DNA of 64,000 bases from Clostridia bacterium (GTDB taxonomy: Bacteria; Bacillota; Clostridia; Christensenellales; UBA1242). This document shows positions 26,807-34,606 of this stretch, in pieces. The stretch is taken from positions 1 through 64,000 of the forward strand of contig JAFXZE010000002.1 in NCBI GenBank assembly GCA_017541375.1. Reading direction: 5' to 3'. The first letter of the stretch is position 1. Each line of letters begins with the position of its first letter. The notes under the pieces are model-generated. The model ran no database searches and was not told the DNA's origin. It was given only the letters and a program-made list of their open reading frames with translations. The position numbers were made by a program, and so were the translations under genes.

Positions 26807-26835
26807 TTTACAAACCAAAAAAAATTTGATACAAT
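26807..26835 (+). promoter_or_regulatory. spo0A promoter
   Basis: TTTACA (26807-26812), 17 bp, TACAAT (26830-26835). Two more TTTACA copies lie just upstream at about 26783-26798, spaced 11-14 bp apart. Confidence 0.7.
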
Positions 26836-26867
26836 AGGGCTTGCACAAATTACGAAGGAGAAAGCAA

Positions 26868-27641
26868 ATGGAAAAAATTATTGGGTTTTACTACCATTTT
26901 AATAAAAATGATAATTGTGAGGAATTGCAGCAGCTTTGTAAAAGTGGTGGAATAAATCTTACAGTAGAAGACAATTTTTACAAGCTCGTTGGGAGTGTGG
27001 TAAGTTTTAGACCAGATGTGTTGTTTTTGGAGTTTTGTGACTATCAGCAAAATAAGGAATTTCTTTCATTATTTAAGGAAGAATCAGCTTTTTGCATTCC
27101 TCTAGTGATTGTCGTGGGGAATATTGAGCCTGATTTTTTGTTAAATTTTCCAAACAACTATCACTATGTAAAACGCGGCGAATTAAGTGTAGTTATATCA
27201 AATTTTGTAAAGAAATTGCATATAGCTCAGCGTGATGAAGATTTTGTTCAAAATTTGGTATCTAACTATGGGGATCAAATCTTTAGGTGTTTACTTGACA
27301 TTGGTTTTAATGGTAGCACAAATGGAACTCAGTTTATCAAAGATTGTTCCAATGAAATAATGCTAAATAGGTGTAGGCCTAGCGTTTTTAGTAAAAATCT
27401 ATATACCAAGGTGGCAAACTTTTATGATACAAGCAGTGCTAGTGTGGCGCGATGTATGAAGGTGGCTATAGATACAGCATGGAAAAAGAGTAAAAATTCA
27501 ACAAGTCTGCCTAGCGGAGTTACTTTTCAAGATTTTTCAAAGTGCCCAACAGCAAAAGAATTTATATATTATCTTAGTAATAAGTTGTATGCATACAATC
27601 AAAAGAGTAAGTTTCGACTCAGCCTACAAAATATGAATTGA
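26868..27641 (+). CDS. spo0A: Spo0A with degenerate receiver domain
   Basis: Spo0A is the master regulator of sporulation entry. The C-terminal DNA-binding domain (about 128-257) is recognisable by VANFYDTSSASVARCMKVAI (about 182-201) and CPTAKEFIYYLSNKL (about 226-240), and the gene has the conserved position after spoIVB. The receiver half (1-118) keeps its length and the RPDVLFLEF strand but has Glu55 where the phosphorylated Asp should be, Tyr9-His10 in place of the acidic pair, and no Thr/Ser after strand 4; the Lys is kept at 102. It therefore should not be phosphorylated normally. ATG 26868 has GAAGGAG upstream. Confidence 0.9.
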   Translation: MEKIIGFYYHFNKNDNCEELQQLCKSGGINLTVEDNFYKLVGSVVSFRPDVLFLEFCDYQQNKEFLSLFKEESAFCIPLVIVVGNIEPDFLLNFPNNYHYVKRGELSVVISNFVKKLHIAQRDEDFVQNLVSNYGDQIFRCLLDIGFNGSTNGTQFIKDCSNEIMLNRCRPSVFSKNLYTKVANFYDTSSASVARCMKVAIDTAWKKSKNSTSLPSGVTFQDFSKCPTAKEFIYYLSNKLYAYNQKSKFRLSLQNMN

Positions 27642-27677
27642 GTTCTACTCTTTTTTTATATGTAATAGACTATTGAT

Positions 27678-28319
27678 ATGAGTGTAGGTAATTTATTTCG
27701 TAAAAATATTGAAGTAATTCGTTATGAAGTAAAGGAGCACCTAAGTTATCATAAAAAGTGGTACACTGTGATAGCTTTGTTATTGCTTTTGGGAATTGTT
27801 GGTGGTATGATAGTTGGCTTTTCGATGAAAGAGATAAGTGTAAGTAAAATCCCTGAACATGTCTATCAAAATTATCTTTTGGGCAAATTAAATATAATAA
27901 GGTTATTTTTTTCTAGACTATTTCATGTGGCGATAATAGGTCTTTTGATTTTTGTATCATGTTTAAAAAAATGGCTTGCTCCTTTTGGAATAGTGTTACT
28001 AATTTATAAGGCATTTTCTCTTGGGGTTACGATTGCGCTCATCATTTTGTTATTTAATGTTTGGGGAGTGTTGAGTGTGTTATTTCTTATTATGCCTTGC
28101 TATATTTTGTTGTTAATATTAGGTGGAGTTTGGTTTGAAATGTGCATCCGGCACTGTTTTACATCTTATCTATATGGAGGGAGTGTGTTTAGCAGAGAAT
28201 TTTGGTGTATGCACAAGAGACTTATTATATTTTTATTAGTGTGTGTTGCATTTTTGATGGTCTTGGAAATGATAATGCTTCCCTTAATGTCATCTACTCT
28301 ATTAGTGGTAAAATCTTGA
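27678..28319 (+). CDS. spoIIM: Stage II sporulation protein M
   Basis: SpoIIM is part of the SpoIIDMP septal peptidoglycan-degrading complex needed for engulfment. The 213-residue protein has an N-terminal cytoplasmic segment (1-27) and about five membrane segments. Its position after spo0A and before dacF fits the Clostridia order. No Shine-Dalgarno site precedes the ATG; a TAGACT hexamer ends 6 nt upstream. Sequence similarity to the family is general rather than motif-specific. Confidence 0.78.
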   Translation: MSVGNLFRKNIEVIRYEVKEHLSYHKKWYTVIALLLLLGIVGGMIVGFSMKEISVSKIPEHVYQNYLLGKLNIIRLFFSRLFHVAIIGLLIFVSCLKKWLAPFGIVLLIYKAFSLGVTIALIILLFNVWGVLSVLFLIMPCYILLLILGGVWFEMCIRHCFTSYLYGGSVFSREFWCMHKRLIIFLLVCVAFLMVLEMIMLPLMSSTLLVVKS

Positions 28320-28365
28320 ATATTTTAACCATTCTTACACAAACTAATTCCAAAAGGAGTTTGTT

Positions 28366-29487
28366 ATGAAAAAATATTTGTTGTTGGCATTAGTGATGTG
28401 TGTCACACTATTTTATGGATTTGCACCGGTAAAAGCTGAGCAAAACCTCGGGCTTGAAGGAAAGGCACAAATACTCATGGACTTTGAGACTGGTGAAGTT
28501 TTATTAGAAAATAATGCAAAGTCACATCTTCCTATTGCGAGTGTAACTAAGCTAACTACATTGCTACTTTGCCTTGAGGCGCTTGATGAGGGTAGAATTA
28601 GCCTTGATGAAAAAGTTGTGGCAAGTGAGAACGCTGCTTCAATGGGAGGAAGTCAAGTCTTTATCGAAAGTGGCGGAGAATATAAAGTTGAAAATTTGCT
28701 TCGAGCCATAGCAATAGCTTCTGCTAATGACGCAAGTGTTGTGATGGCTGAAAAACTTGCGGGTAGCGAAGAGAGTTTTGTTAGTATAATGAATGATAGA
28801 TTAGTTGAGTTAGGGTGTGAAGATACTCACTACACCAATTGTACAGGTCTGCCTAGTGCTGAGGCGTTTTCGTGTGCTTTTGATGTGGCTAAAGTGTTAG
28901 CTTGTGTGGTGACTCATCCTCTATACTTTGAAATCAGTAAGGTATGGATGGAAGATTTCGTTCATCCTAATAATAGAATAACTCAGATATCCAACACCAA
29001 CAAATTGTTAAAACGCTATGCCTTTTGCGATGGCGGAAAAACGGGCTCAACTAGCGAAGCTAAATTTTGCATGGGGGCAACAGCAAAAAAGGGCGATATG
29101 AGGTTAATTGGAGTGGTGCTGGGGGCAGATAATAGCGAAGCAAGATTTTCTAGTCTAGAGCGCATGTTTGAATGGGGATTTAACTCTTTTGTAAGTAGAA
29201 AAATAGTTGACAGTCAGAAATCTAGCAAAGTAGATATTCGGTGGGGTAAGACTCTTCTCGAGATAAAACCTAAAACTGACTATTGCGTAGTAGAGATGAA
29301 AAATGAAAATAGAGAATACAATGTTGATTACTTGATGGATAATTTAAGCGCCCCTATAAAGACTGGCGATAAAGTGGGGAAAGTGATTGTGAGTAAAGAC
29401 AATATTGTGCTAGCAGAAATTGAGCTAGTAGCAACAAACGATGTAGCAGAACTTAGCGTTTGGCAAATATTCAAAAAGATTACATAA
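28366..29487 (+). CDS. dacF: D-alanyl-D-alanine carboxypeptidase, DacF type
   Basis: This penicillin-binding protein removes the terminal D-Ala of peptidoglycan stem peptides; DacF acts in spore cortex synthesis. The 373-residue protein has a signal peptide (cleavage near VKA-EQ, about 24), the SxxK motif SVTK (59-62), SAN (119-121) and KTG (225-227), then a PBP5-like C-terminal beta domain (about 270-365). All catalytic motifs are intact. AAAGGAG precedes the ATG. Placement behind spoIIM supports a sporulation role. Confidence 0.92.
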   Translation: MKKYLLLALVMCVTLFYGFAPVKAEQNLGLEGKAQILMDFETGEVLLENNAKSHLPIASVTKLTTLLLCLEALDEGRISLDEKVVASENAASMGGSQVFIESGGEYKVENLLRAIAIASANDASVVMAEKLAGSEESFVSIMNDRLVELGCEDTHYTNCTGLPSAEAFSCAFDVAKVLACVVTHPLYFEISKVWMEDFVHPNNRITQISNTNKLLKRYAFCDGGKTGSTSEAKFCMGATAKKGDMRLIGVVLGADNSEARFSSLERMFEWGFNSFVSRKIVDSQKSSKVDIRWGKTLLEIKPKTDYCVVEMKNENREYNVDYLMDNLSAPIKTGDKVGKVIVSKDNIVLAEIELVATNDVAELSVWQIFKKIT

Positions 29488-29493
29488 CAGATG

Positions 29494-29512
29494 GCGCAAT
29501 TTGCGCTTTTTG
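29494..29512 (+). terminator. dacF terminator
   Basis: GCGCA (29494-29498), loop ATT, TGCGC (29502-29506), then TTTTT. Confidence 0.7.
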
Positions 29513-29538
29513 TTTTGTAAAAATATAAATTAATTTGT

Positions 29539-29567
29539 TTGACAATGTCGACAATTTTGTTTATACT
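29539..29567 (+). promoter_or_regulatory. Promoter of the YugP-like pair, with a TGTCGACA palindrome
   Basis: TTGACA (29539-29544), 17 bp, TATACT (29562-29567). The 8-bp palindrome TGTCGACA (29546-29553) sits in the spacer and resembles the Spo0A box core TGTCGAA. Confidence 0.65.
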
Positions 29568-29590
29568 ATAACCGTTGGGAGAGTGTAATT

Positions 29591-30334
29591 ATGACATTGG
29601 AAGTGATTATAGTATTAGTAATACTAGGAATTGTCTTAGTAAGTTCTGCCATAATTGTGCCAATTTGGGATAGAAAATTGTCTGACTATTTTTTAGAAGA
29701 TATGGCTGCATTAAATTCAAAAGAAATCTCTGGCGAAGATTTGATAAAACAACTTTTGGCAAGCAATAACATAAATAATGTGCAAGTAAGGCAGGGAAAA
29801 AAAGATAAGTATCTAATTAGTAAAAGGACTATTATTTGCCAAAGATTACAGGAAAAAACTATCCCTGCTATAGCACTCGCAGCACGTAGTGTTGCTATGG
29901 CAAAATTTGGTATGGAACATGCATTTAAATTTGGCTTTTTAAAGTTTTTAAATTTTATAGCAATGTTTTGTGCTTGGCTTTTTATTCCCATACTTTTAGT
30001 AGGTATTTTGGCTGAGTGGAATATCCTTGGGATGATTATGTGTGGAATTGCTAGCGGATTTTTTTTGATTGCTCTAGTAGGAAGATTGGCTTATATTGGA
30101 CTGGAAAAACAGTTTTTGAAAGAGGCTACTATTTTGCTAGGAAATGGTGGGTATGTAGATAGTACAGATGAGACGAAAATTCAAAATATTTACAAGCATA
30201 TTGTGTCGGAAAGAGTTTTTCTATTTTATGCAGCTTTAGTTGGTATTTTAGGATTTTTAATTGATGTGATTTTCCAATTATTGATAGCTCAAGATGCTTA
30301 TAAAGATGAGTTTAGCAGAAAAAAATACACATAA
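29591..30334 (+). CDS. YugP-like membrane protein without zinc-site histidines (copy 1)
   Basis: YugP-family proteins (Zn_peptidase_2) are membrane zinc metallopeptidases with an AAHEAGH motif. This 247-residue protein shows the same layout: an N-terminal membrane helix (about 4-26), a GxxLIKQLLASNNINNVQV-type segment (about 48-66), the helix IPAIALAARSVAMAKF (about 91-106), then three or four membrane segments. At the zinc site it reads AARSVAM (97-103), so both His and the Glu are lost. It should be catalytically dead. It lies 11 nt before a second divergent copy, behind a near-consensus promoter. Confidence 0.75.
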   Translation: MTLEVIIVLVILGIVLVSSAIIVPIWDRKLSDYFLEDMAALNSKEISGEDLIKQLLASNNINNVQVRQGKKDKYLISKRTIICQRLQEKTIPAIALAARSVAMAKFGMEHAFKFGFLKFLNFIAMFCAWLFIPILLVGILAEWNILGMIMCGIASGFFLIALVGRLAYIGLEKQFLKEATILLGNGGYVDSTDETKIQNIYKHIVSERVFLFYAALVGILGFLIDVIFQLLIAQDAYKDEFSRKKYT

Positions 30335-30345
30335 GGAGGTAAGTA

Positions 30346-31107
30346 ATGGAAACAGAGATTTTGACAATTGCGTTATGGCTTCTTGGAGGGTTAATAGCTA
30401 TAGTGGGAGTGGTAGCTAGTATTTGGAAGTGGATTTTAGTTATTCGTTATCTTTCACTAAATAGAAAACACAATGTAGCTGGGCTAACTGGACAACAAGT
30501 TGCTGAGGAGCTACTAAATAAACTCGGGCTTAGTGAGGTAGCGGTAAAGCAATGTGGGTTTTGGAGAACCTTTGGAGGGAGTGGAAATAGTTATTCCCCT
30601 CGGAAAAAAACAATTTACTTACGTGGTAATATTGTAAACAAATCTTCTCTTACAGCCATGGCACTAGCTGCTCAGCAAGTCGCTGTGGCAAAGCAAGATA
30701 TTGAGGGGGATAAAGTGTTTAAAGCTCGTAGGAAATTTGAGGTTTTCGGACTGACTTGTGCGGTGACATTTATTCCTATTATGTTATTAGGTTTGCTTTT
30801 TGATTTTCTTATAGAAAACGCTGTGGGCATTGCTTTTATTATTTCTTGTGTAGTGGCAATTGGGTTTTTTGTATGCTCAATTATTGCACAGCATTTGATA
30901 ATAAAGTCAGAAAGTGCTGCTAGTAAAGATGCAGCGATGATGTTATCGGGATTTGGAATGGTGAATGAAGCAGAATTGGCTACAGTGAAAAAAGTATATC
31001 GTACATATCTAACAGAACACATTATTAACTACATCTTATCAATACTTGAGTTGATAAGGTTGATTTTGAGAATATTATTAAGAGTAGCAAAAGCTAAAAG
31101 AAAGTAA
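30346..31107 (+). CDS. YugP-like membrane protein without zinc-site histidines (copy 2)
   Basis: This 253-residue paralogue of the preceding gene is closer to canonical YugP: TGQQVAEELLNKLGLSEVAV (about 48-67), YSPRKKTIYLRGNI (about 83-96) and SLTAMALAAQQVAVAK (about 101-116) align with the family segments DPRTKVLRLS and IGVAAHEAGHA. The zinc motif is AAQQVAV (108-114), so His, Glu and His are all replaced. A Glu in KSESAAS (about 189-195) may match the third ligand. Membrane helices lie at about 8-30, 126-150, 157-180 and 225-245. AAGGAGG precedes the ATG. Confidence 0.78.
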   Translation: METEILTIALWLLGGLIAIVGVVASIWKWILVIRYLSLNRKHNVAGLTGQQVAEELLNKLGLSEVAVKQCGFWRTFGGSGNSYSPRKKTIYLRGNIVNKSSLTAMALAAQQVAVAKQDIEGDKVFKARRKFEVFGLTCAVTFIPIMLLGLLFDFLIENAVGIAFIISCVVAIGFFVCSIIAQHLIIKSESAASKDAAMMLSGFGMVNEAELATVKKVYRTYLTEHIINYILSILELIRLILRILLRVAKAKRK

Positions 31108-31120
31108 GTGAGGTGGAAAA

Positions 31121-31549
31121 ATGTTATACATAGCTTGTGATCATGGTGGATTTGACTTAAAGACTAAAGTGGTGGCCCACTTAAAAAAATTGGGCATAAA
31201 ATTTGATGATTTAGGTGCATACACTGAGGATAATGAGGATGATTTCCCAGTGTATGCAAAAAAGTTGGTAGCAAAAGTGGCGGAGGATGAAAACAACCGT
31301 GGCATACTGATTTGCGGATCAGGTGTTGGCATGAGCATTTGTGCTAATCGTAATCCTCATATTAGAGCCGCCCTCTGTAAAGACATTAATACAGCCAAAC
31401 TTTGTCGTCTGCATAACGATGCTAATGTGCTAGTTCTTGCCGGGCGCAGTACAGGAGTGGTGACAGCTAATAAAATGGTGATTTCATTTTTAAATACTGA
31501 ACACTTAGGCGGAAAGTATGCTAGGCGTATGAAAATGATAGATGAATAG
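31121..31549 (+). CDS. rpiB: Ribose-5-phosphate isomerase B
   Basis: RpiB interconverts ribose 5-phosphate and ribulose 5-phosphate. The 142-residue protein shows CDHGGFDLK (5-13), the catalytic-loop GILICGSGVGMSICANR (about 65-81, with the active-site Cys) and HNDANVLVLAGR (about 104-115). GAGGTGG precedes the ATG. It lies 13 nt after the YugP-like pair and is probably cotranscribed. Confidence 0.95.
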   Translation: MLYIACDHGGFDLKTKVVAHLKKLGIKFDDLGAYTEDNEDDFPVYAKKLVAKVAEDENNRGILICGSGVGMSICANRNPHIRAALCKDINTAKLCRLHNDANVLVLAGRSTGVVTANKMVISFLNTEHLGGKYARRMKMIDE

Positions 31550-31608
31550 TTTGCGGTTAGCAAGCTATTTTTTGTTATATATTTGTTGATATCGACATAT
31601 CTTTAAAT

Positions 31609-32247
31609 ATGAAAGATTATCTGATTTTTTCACTAATTATTGTTTTGTTATTAGGTGGTTGCGCAGGTCTTGAAAATAGGGAAAATATCACAGAAGTTTG
31701 CTTTGTATATTGGAATGGGGCAAATGAAGTAGTGGATGTATGTGTTAGTTCGGGGAAAAGAGAAGACCCATACATTCAGGATGGACAAGTGGGAAATCTC
31801 GTAGATTATACTCTAATATGTGTGACACCATTAACAAATAAAATTCTTGATTCCAATTGTACAGCATTTATTGATGGAAAAGAGTATTGTATCGAATTAC
31901 AAAAAAGTCCTTATCAAAACACATATGCTTGTGATTTGGGGATAAGTACAGATAAAAAAGCTAAGATTAACATAAAGCTCAGTTTTAATGGGGAAAGTCA
32001 AACTATCAACTTAGAAAATTTGTCAGATAGTTTTGAGATTGATTATCGGGAGGCTATAAAAATTTTTTATACCCAGTTTCTAGATGTGAAAGTTTCTAAA
32101 GAGGGCGGAGAATTGTACTGCAAAGTTATCGCTTCTCCGCTCCATTCTAATCTCCGATTTTGGTATGTGAGGTTGCTATATGAATCAGGGGAAGATAGAG
32201 TATGTGTTATTGATCCTCAAACAGGCAAAGTATTAGCTCACAAGTAA
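31609..32247 (+). CDS. Hypothetical lipoprotein (212 aa)
   Basis: The first 18 residues are a signal peptide with lipobox LGGC, so the protein should be lipid-anchored outside the membrane. The rest is beta-rich, with seven further cysteines and a C-terminal segment (VCVIDPQTGKVLAHK) resembling a PepSY or lipoprotein end. No family is recognised. It has no Shine-Dalgarno site; a TATCTT hexamer ends 5 nt before the ATG. It precedes feoA by 31 nt. Confidence 0.65.
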   Translation: MKDYLIFSLIIVLLLGGCAGLENRENITEVCFVYWNGANEVVDVCVSSGKREDPYIQDGQVGNLVDYTLICVTPLTNKILDSNCTAFIDGKEYCIELQKSPYQNTYACDLGISTDKKAKINIKLSFNGESQTINLENLSDSFEIDYREAIKIFYTQFLDVKVSKEGGELYCKVIASPLHSNLRFWYVRLLYESGEDRVCVIDPQTGKVLAHK

Positions 32248-32278
32248 TAAAAAATCTAAATCACTCATAAAATAAAGC

Positions 32279-32497
32279 GTGAAATTGCAAGATTTACCTC
32301 TTAATAAAAATGGAATAATTCAAAAAGTGGATTGCGAATTTAAACTAAGGCGCAGGTTATATGATTTGGGCTTTGTTCCCAGTGAAAAAATAAAAGTATT
32401 ATCCCATAGGGGAAAGGGTATGCTTATTTTTATAATGGGAGTGGTGTTATGTATATCTACATTTGAGGCAAACCTTATAGAGGTGGGGTATGAATAG
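32279..32497 (+). CDS. feoA: FeoA-type protein
   Basis: FeoA is a small SH3-fold protein that assists the FeoB iron transporter. The 72-residue product shows LKLRRRLYDLGFVPSEKIKVL-type features at about 21-41, including RRLYDLGF, and ends with a short strand before the feoB overlap (8 nt). The start is GTG with no Shine-Dalgarno site; TAAAAT (32268-32273) lies 5 nt upstream. Confidence 0.88.
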   Translation: MKLQDLPLNKNGIIQKVDCEFKLRRRLYDLGFVPSEKIKVLSHRGKGMLIFIMGVVLCISTFEANLIEVGYE

Positions 32498-34475
32498 ATG
32501 GCTACTTGTCGGATTACCAAATGTCGGAAAATCTACCATATTTAATTTGCTTACTAAAAAAAATGCTCATGTAGGTAATTGGAGTGGAGTAACCGTTAAA
32601 GAAAACAAAGCTTTAGTTAAGCTAGATAAAGAGTATGTGGAAATAGTCGATTTACCAGGGATGTATGGACTATTTCCATATTCTGACGAAGAAAAAGTCA
32701 GTGTAGATTATTTATTAGCTAATCCAGATTGTGTAGTCATAAATGTGATAAGTTACTTAGATATTGAACGAGGATTGAGGCAGACTTTAGCTCTCAAAGA
32801 ATTGGGATACAAAGTCATAGTAGTACTAAATTTTTTTAAAAAAGCCCGTAAAAGCGGAGTAGAGATAGACTTAGACAAATTTAGGCAAAGTATAGCCTGT
32901 CCAGTAGTAATAAATGATGAAAAAAATAAAGTTAATCTTGCTATCAAAATAGCTGAGTGTGTAGATTGTAAAAAAATAAACTATGACGATAGTTATCTAC
33001 CCAAAGAGTTAGTGGAGTTAATAAAAAACTCAACAAGTATAGTAAGCACATATAACAGCGTTTGTGATTTTGAAAAACAGAAAAATAATTTGGATATAAT
33101 ATATAAAAGTCGATTGACTAGAGTTAGGCAGATTATTTCAAATTGTGCCACATTATCCATCCAAAAGAAAATTAGAATTATTCCAACATATGCGTTGTTT
33201 TTACTATTTACACCGTTACTCGGATTGGGGGGGTGGACAATATTTGGCCCAATAGGTAATTGGCTAAAGTCGATTATTGAATTGTTTTTTGAGTATTGCA
33301 CAGAAGGTATTGATAATTGGCTAAAGGTTCTTGATGCTCCTGAATGGATAGTTAGTTTTATAGGTGAAGTAGTTTGCTCAGGATTGGGGAGTGTATTAGG
33401 TTTTTTGCCACAGATTGCTTTGCTTTTTACTTTTGTAGAATTAATCGAACAAAGTGGCCTGATTTCGCGATTGGTGTGGGTGTGTACGCCAGTTTGTTAT
33501 AGGTTAAAAATTTCAGGTAGAAGTATATTCCCATTGCTGATGGGGGCAGGATGTAATACTACATCCATACCTCTTACTAGTACAATAAAGAATGAAACTT
33601 ATCGCAAAAAAACTATAATGATGCTCCCGTATGTGCCGTGTAGTGCAAAGTTACCCGTGTTAGCTTTGGTTGTGGGGGTGTTTTTTAAGAATTACGCATT
33701 TTTGGTGATAATTGGATTGTATTTATTATCTATACTTATAGGTGGCTTTAGTGCCTCTATATTAGCCACTCCTAAAGGTAGTTTTGATGTTTGGGAGTAT
33801 GGGAGCTTACAATTTCCACAATTGAGGCAAGTGGGGAGAAGTGTGGCTAGGAGCGTAATTAAGTTTTTGACAAAAATTGGGAATGTACTGCTTATTTTTG
33901 CTATGGTTATTTGGCTAGGAATACACTTTTCGTTTAGAGGAGAATACTTGCCCACTATTACTGAAGATAGCATATTATGTATGTTTTCCAAAATAATTGC
34001 TCCGCTATTTAGTCCGTTGGGGCTCGATTGGGGAGAAGTATGTGCATTGATACTAGGTTTGCCGGCAAAGGAACTAGCTTTACTAGGAATGGCTATGTTA
34101 AATGGGGTAAAGGGAGAAAATTTAGCTTATAGTTTAAGTGGGGGAATAGTCAATTTTGATATACTTTCAGCGCTAACTTTCCTTACATTTTTTATGTTAT
34201 ACACCCCGTGTATTAGTAGTATAGCTCAAACCAGAGAGGCTACTAGCACAAGGTTTGCTTTATTTTTAGTCGTATGGCAATTTATTTGGGCATATATAGT
34301 GAGCTTCTTTATTCATTCTTGTACTAAGTGTGTGATGATGGGGGGCGTAGGTACTTTTGTTTGGACCATAAGTTTTGGAGGGGGTGTTTTAATTACTATT
34401 TTGATACTGCTTCGTTCGGTTTTTAGAAAACGGAAGTGTGGTTCGTGCTCGAATTGTTCTGGCTGTCATGGGTAA
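32490..34475 (+). CDS. feoB: Ferrous iron transport protein FeoB, G4 motif altered
   Basis: FeoB takes up Fe(II) across the cytoplasmic membrane using an N-terminal GTPase. The 661-residue protein has G1 GLPNVGKS (8-15), G2 region NWSGVTV (30-36) and G3 DLPG (54-57). The expected G4 NxxD reads NFFK (114-117), so guanine specificity is unclear. Two Gate domains follow, with GCNTTSIP and LPYVPCSAKLPV, then FMLYTPCISSIAQ. A Cys-rich tail, KCGSCSNCSGC, ends the protein, as in many Clostridial FeoBs. It overlaps feoA. Confidence 0.92.
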   Translation: MNRWLLVGLPNVGKSTIFNLLTKKNAHVGNWSGVTVKENKALVKLDKEYVEIVDLPGMYGLFPYSDEEKVSVDYLLANPDCVVINVISYLDIERGLRQTLALKELGYKVIVVLNFFKKARKSGVEIDLDKFRQSIACPVVINDEKNKVNLAIKIAECVDCKKINYDDSYLPKELVELIKNSTSIVSTYNSVCDFEKQKNNLDIIYKSRLTRVRQIISNCATLSIQKKIRIIPTYALFLLFTPLLGLGGWTIFGPIGNWLKSIIELFFEYCTEGIDNWLKVLDAPEWIVSFIGEVVCSGLGSVLGFLPQIALLFTFVELIEQSGLISRLVWVCTPVCYRLKISGRSIFPLLMGAGCNTTSIPLTSTIKNETYRKKTIMMLPYVPCSAKLPVLALVVGVFFKNYAFLVIIGLYLLSILIGGFSASILATPKGSFDVWEYGSLQFPQLRQVGRSVARSVIKFLTKIGNVLLIFAMVIWLGIHFSFRGEYLPTITEDSILCMFSKIIAPLFSPLGLDWGEVCALILGLPAKELALLGMAMLNGVKGENLAYSLSGGIVNFDILSALTFLTFFMLYTPCISSIAQTREATSTRFALFLVVWQFIWAYIVSFFIHSCTKCVMMGGVGTFVWTISFGGGVLITILILLRSVFRKRKCGSCSNCSGCHG

Positions 34476-34549
34476 AATTAAATTTTATATAATATTTTGT
34501 CGATATCCCGAAATTATACAGAATTTACAATTATATTGATTAAAAATTG

Positions 34550-34578
34550 TTGATATATTCAGCATTTTATGGTATGAT
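34550..34578 (+). promoter_or_regulatory. der-plsY promoter
   Basis: TTGATA (34550-34555), 17 bp, TATGAT (34573-34578). Confidence 0.7.
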
Positions 34579-34606
34579 TTTAGATAAATAATAAAAGGGG
34601 AACGGA

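Noticed and set aside
26780..26812. Tandem TTTACA units as a CRISPR or iteron array
   Set aside because: Units are six bases with irregular AT spacers; no long repeats or uniform spacers.
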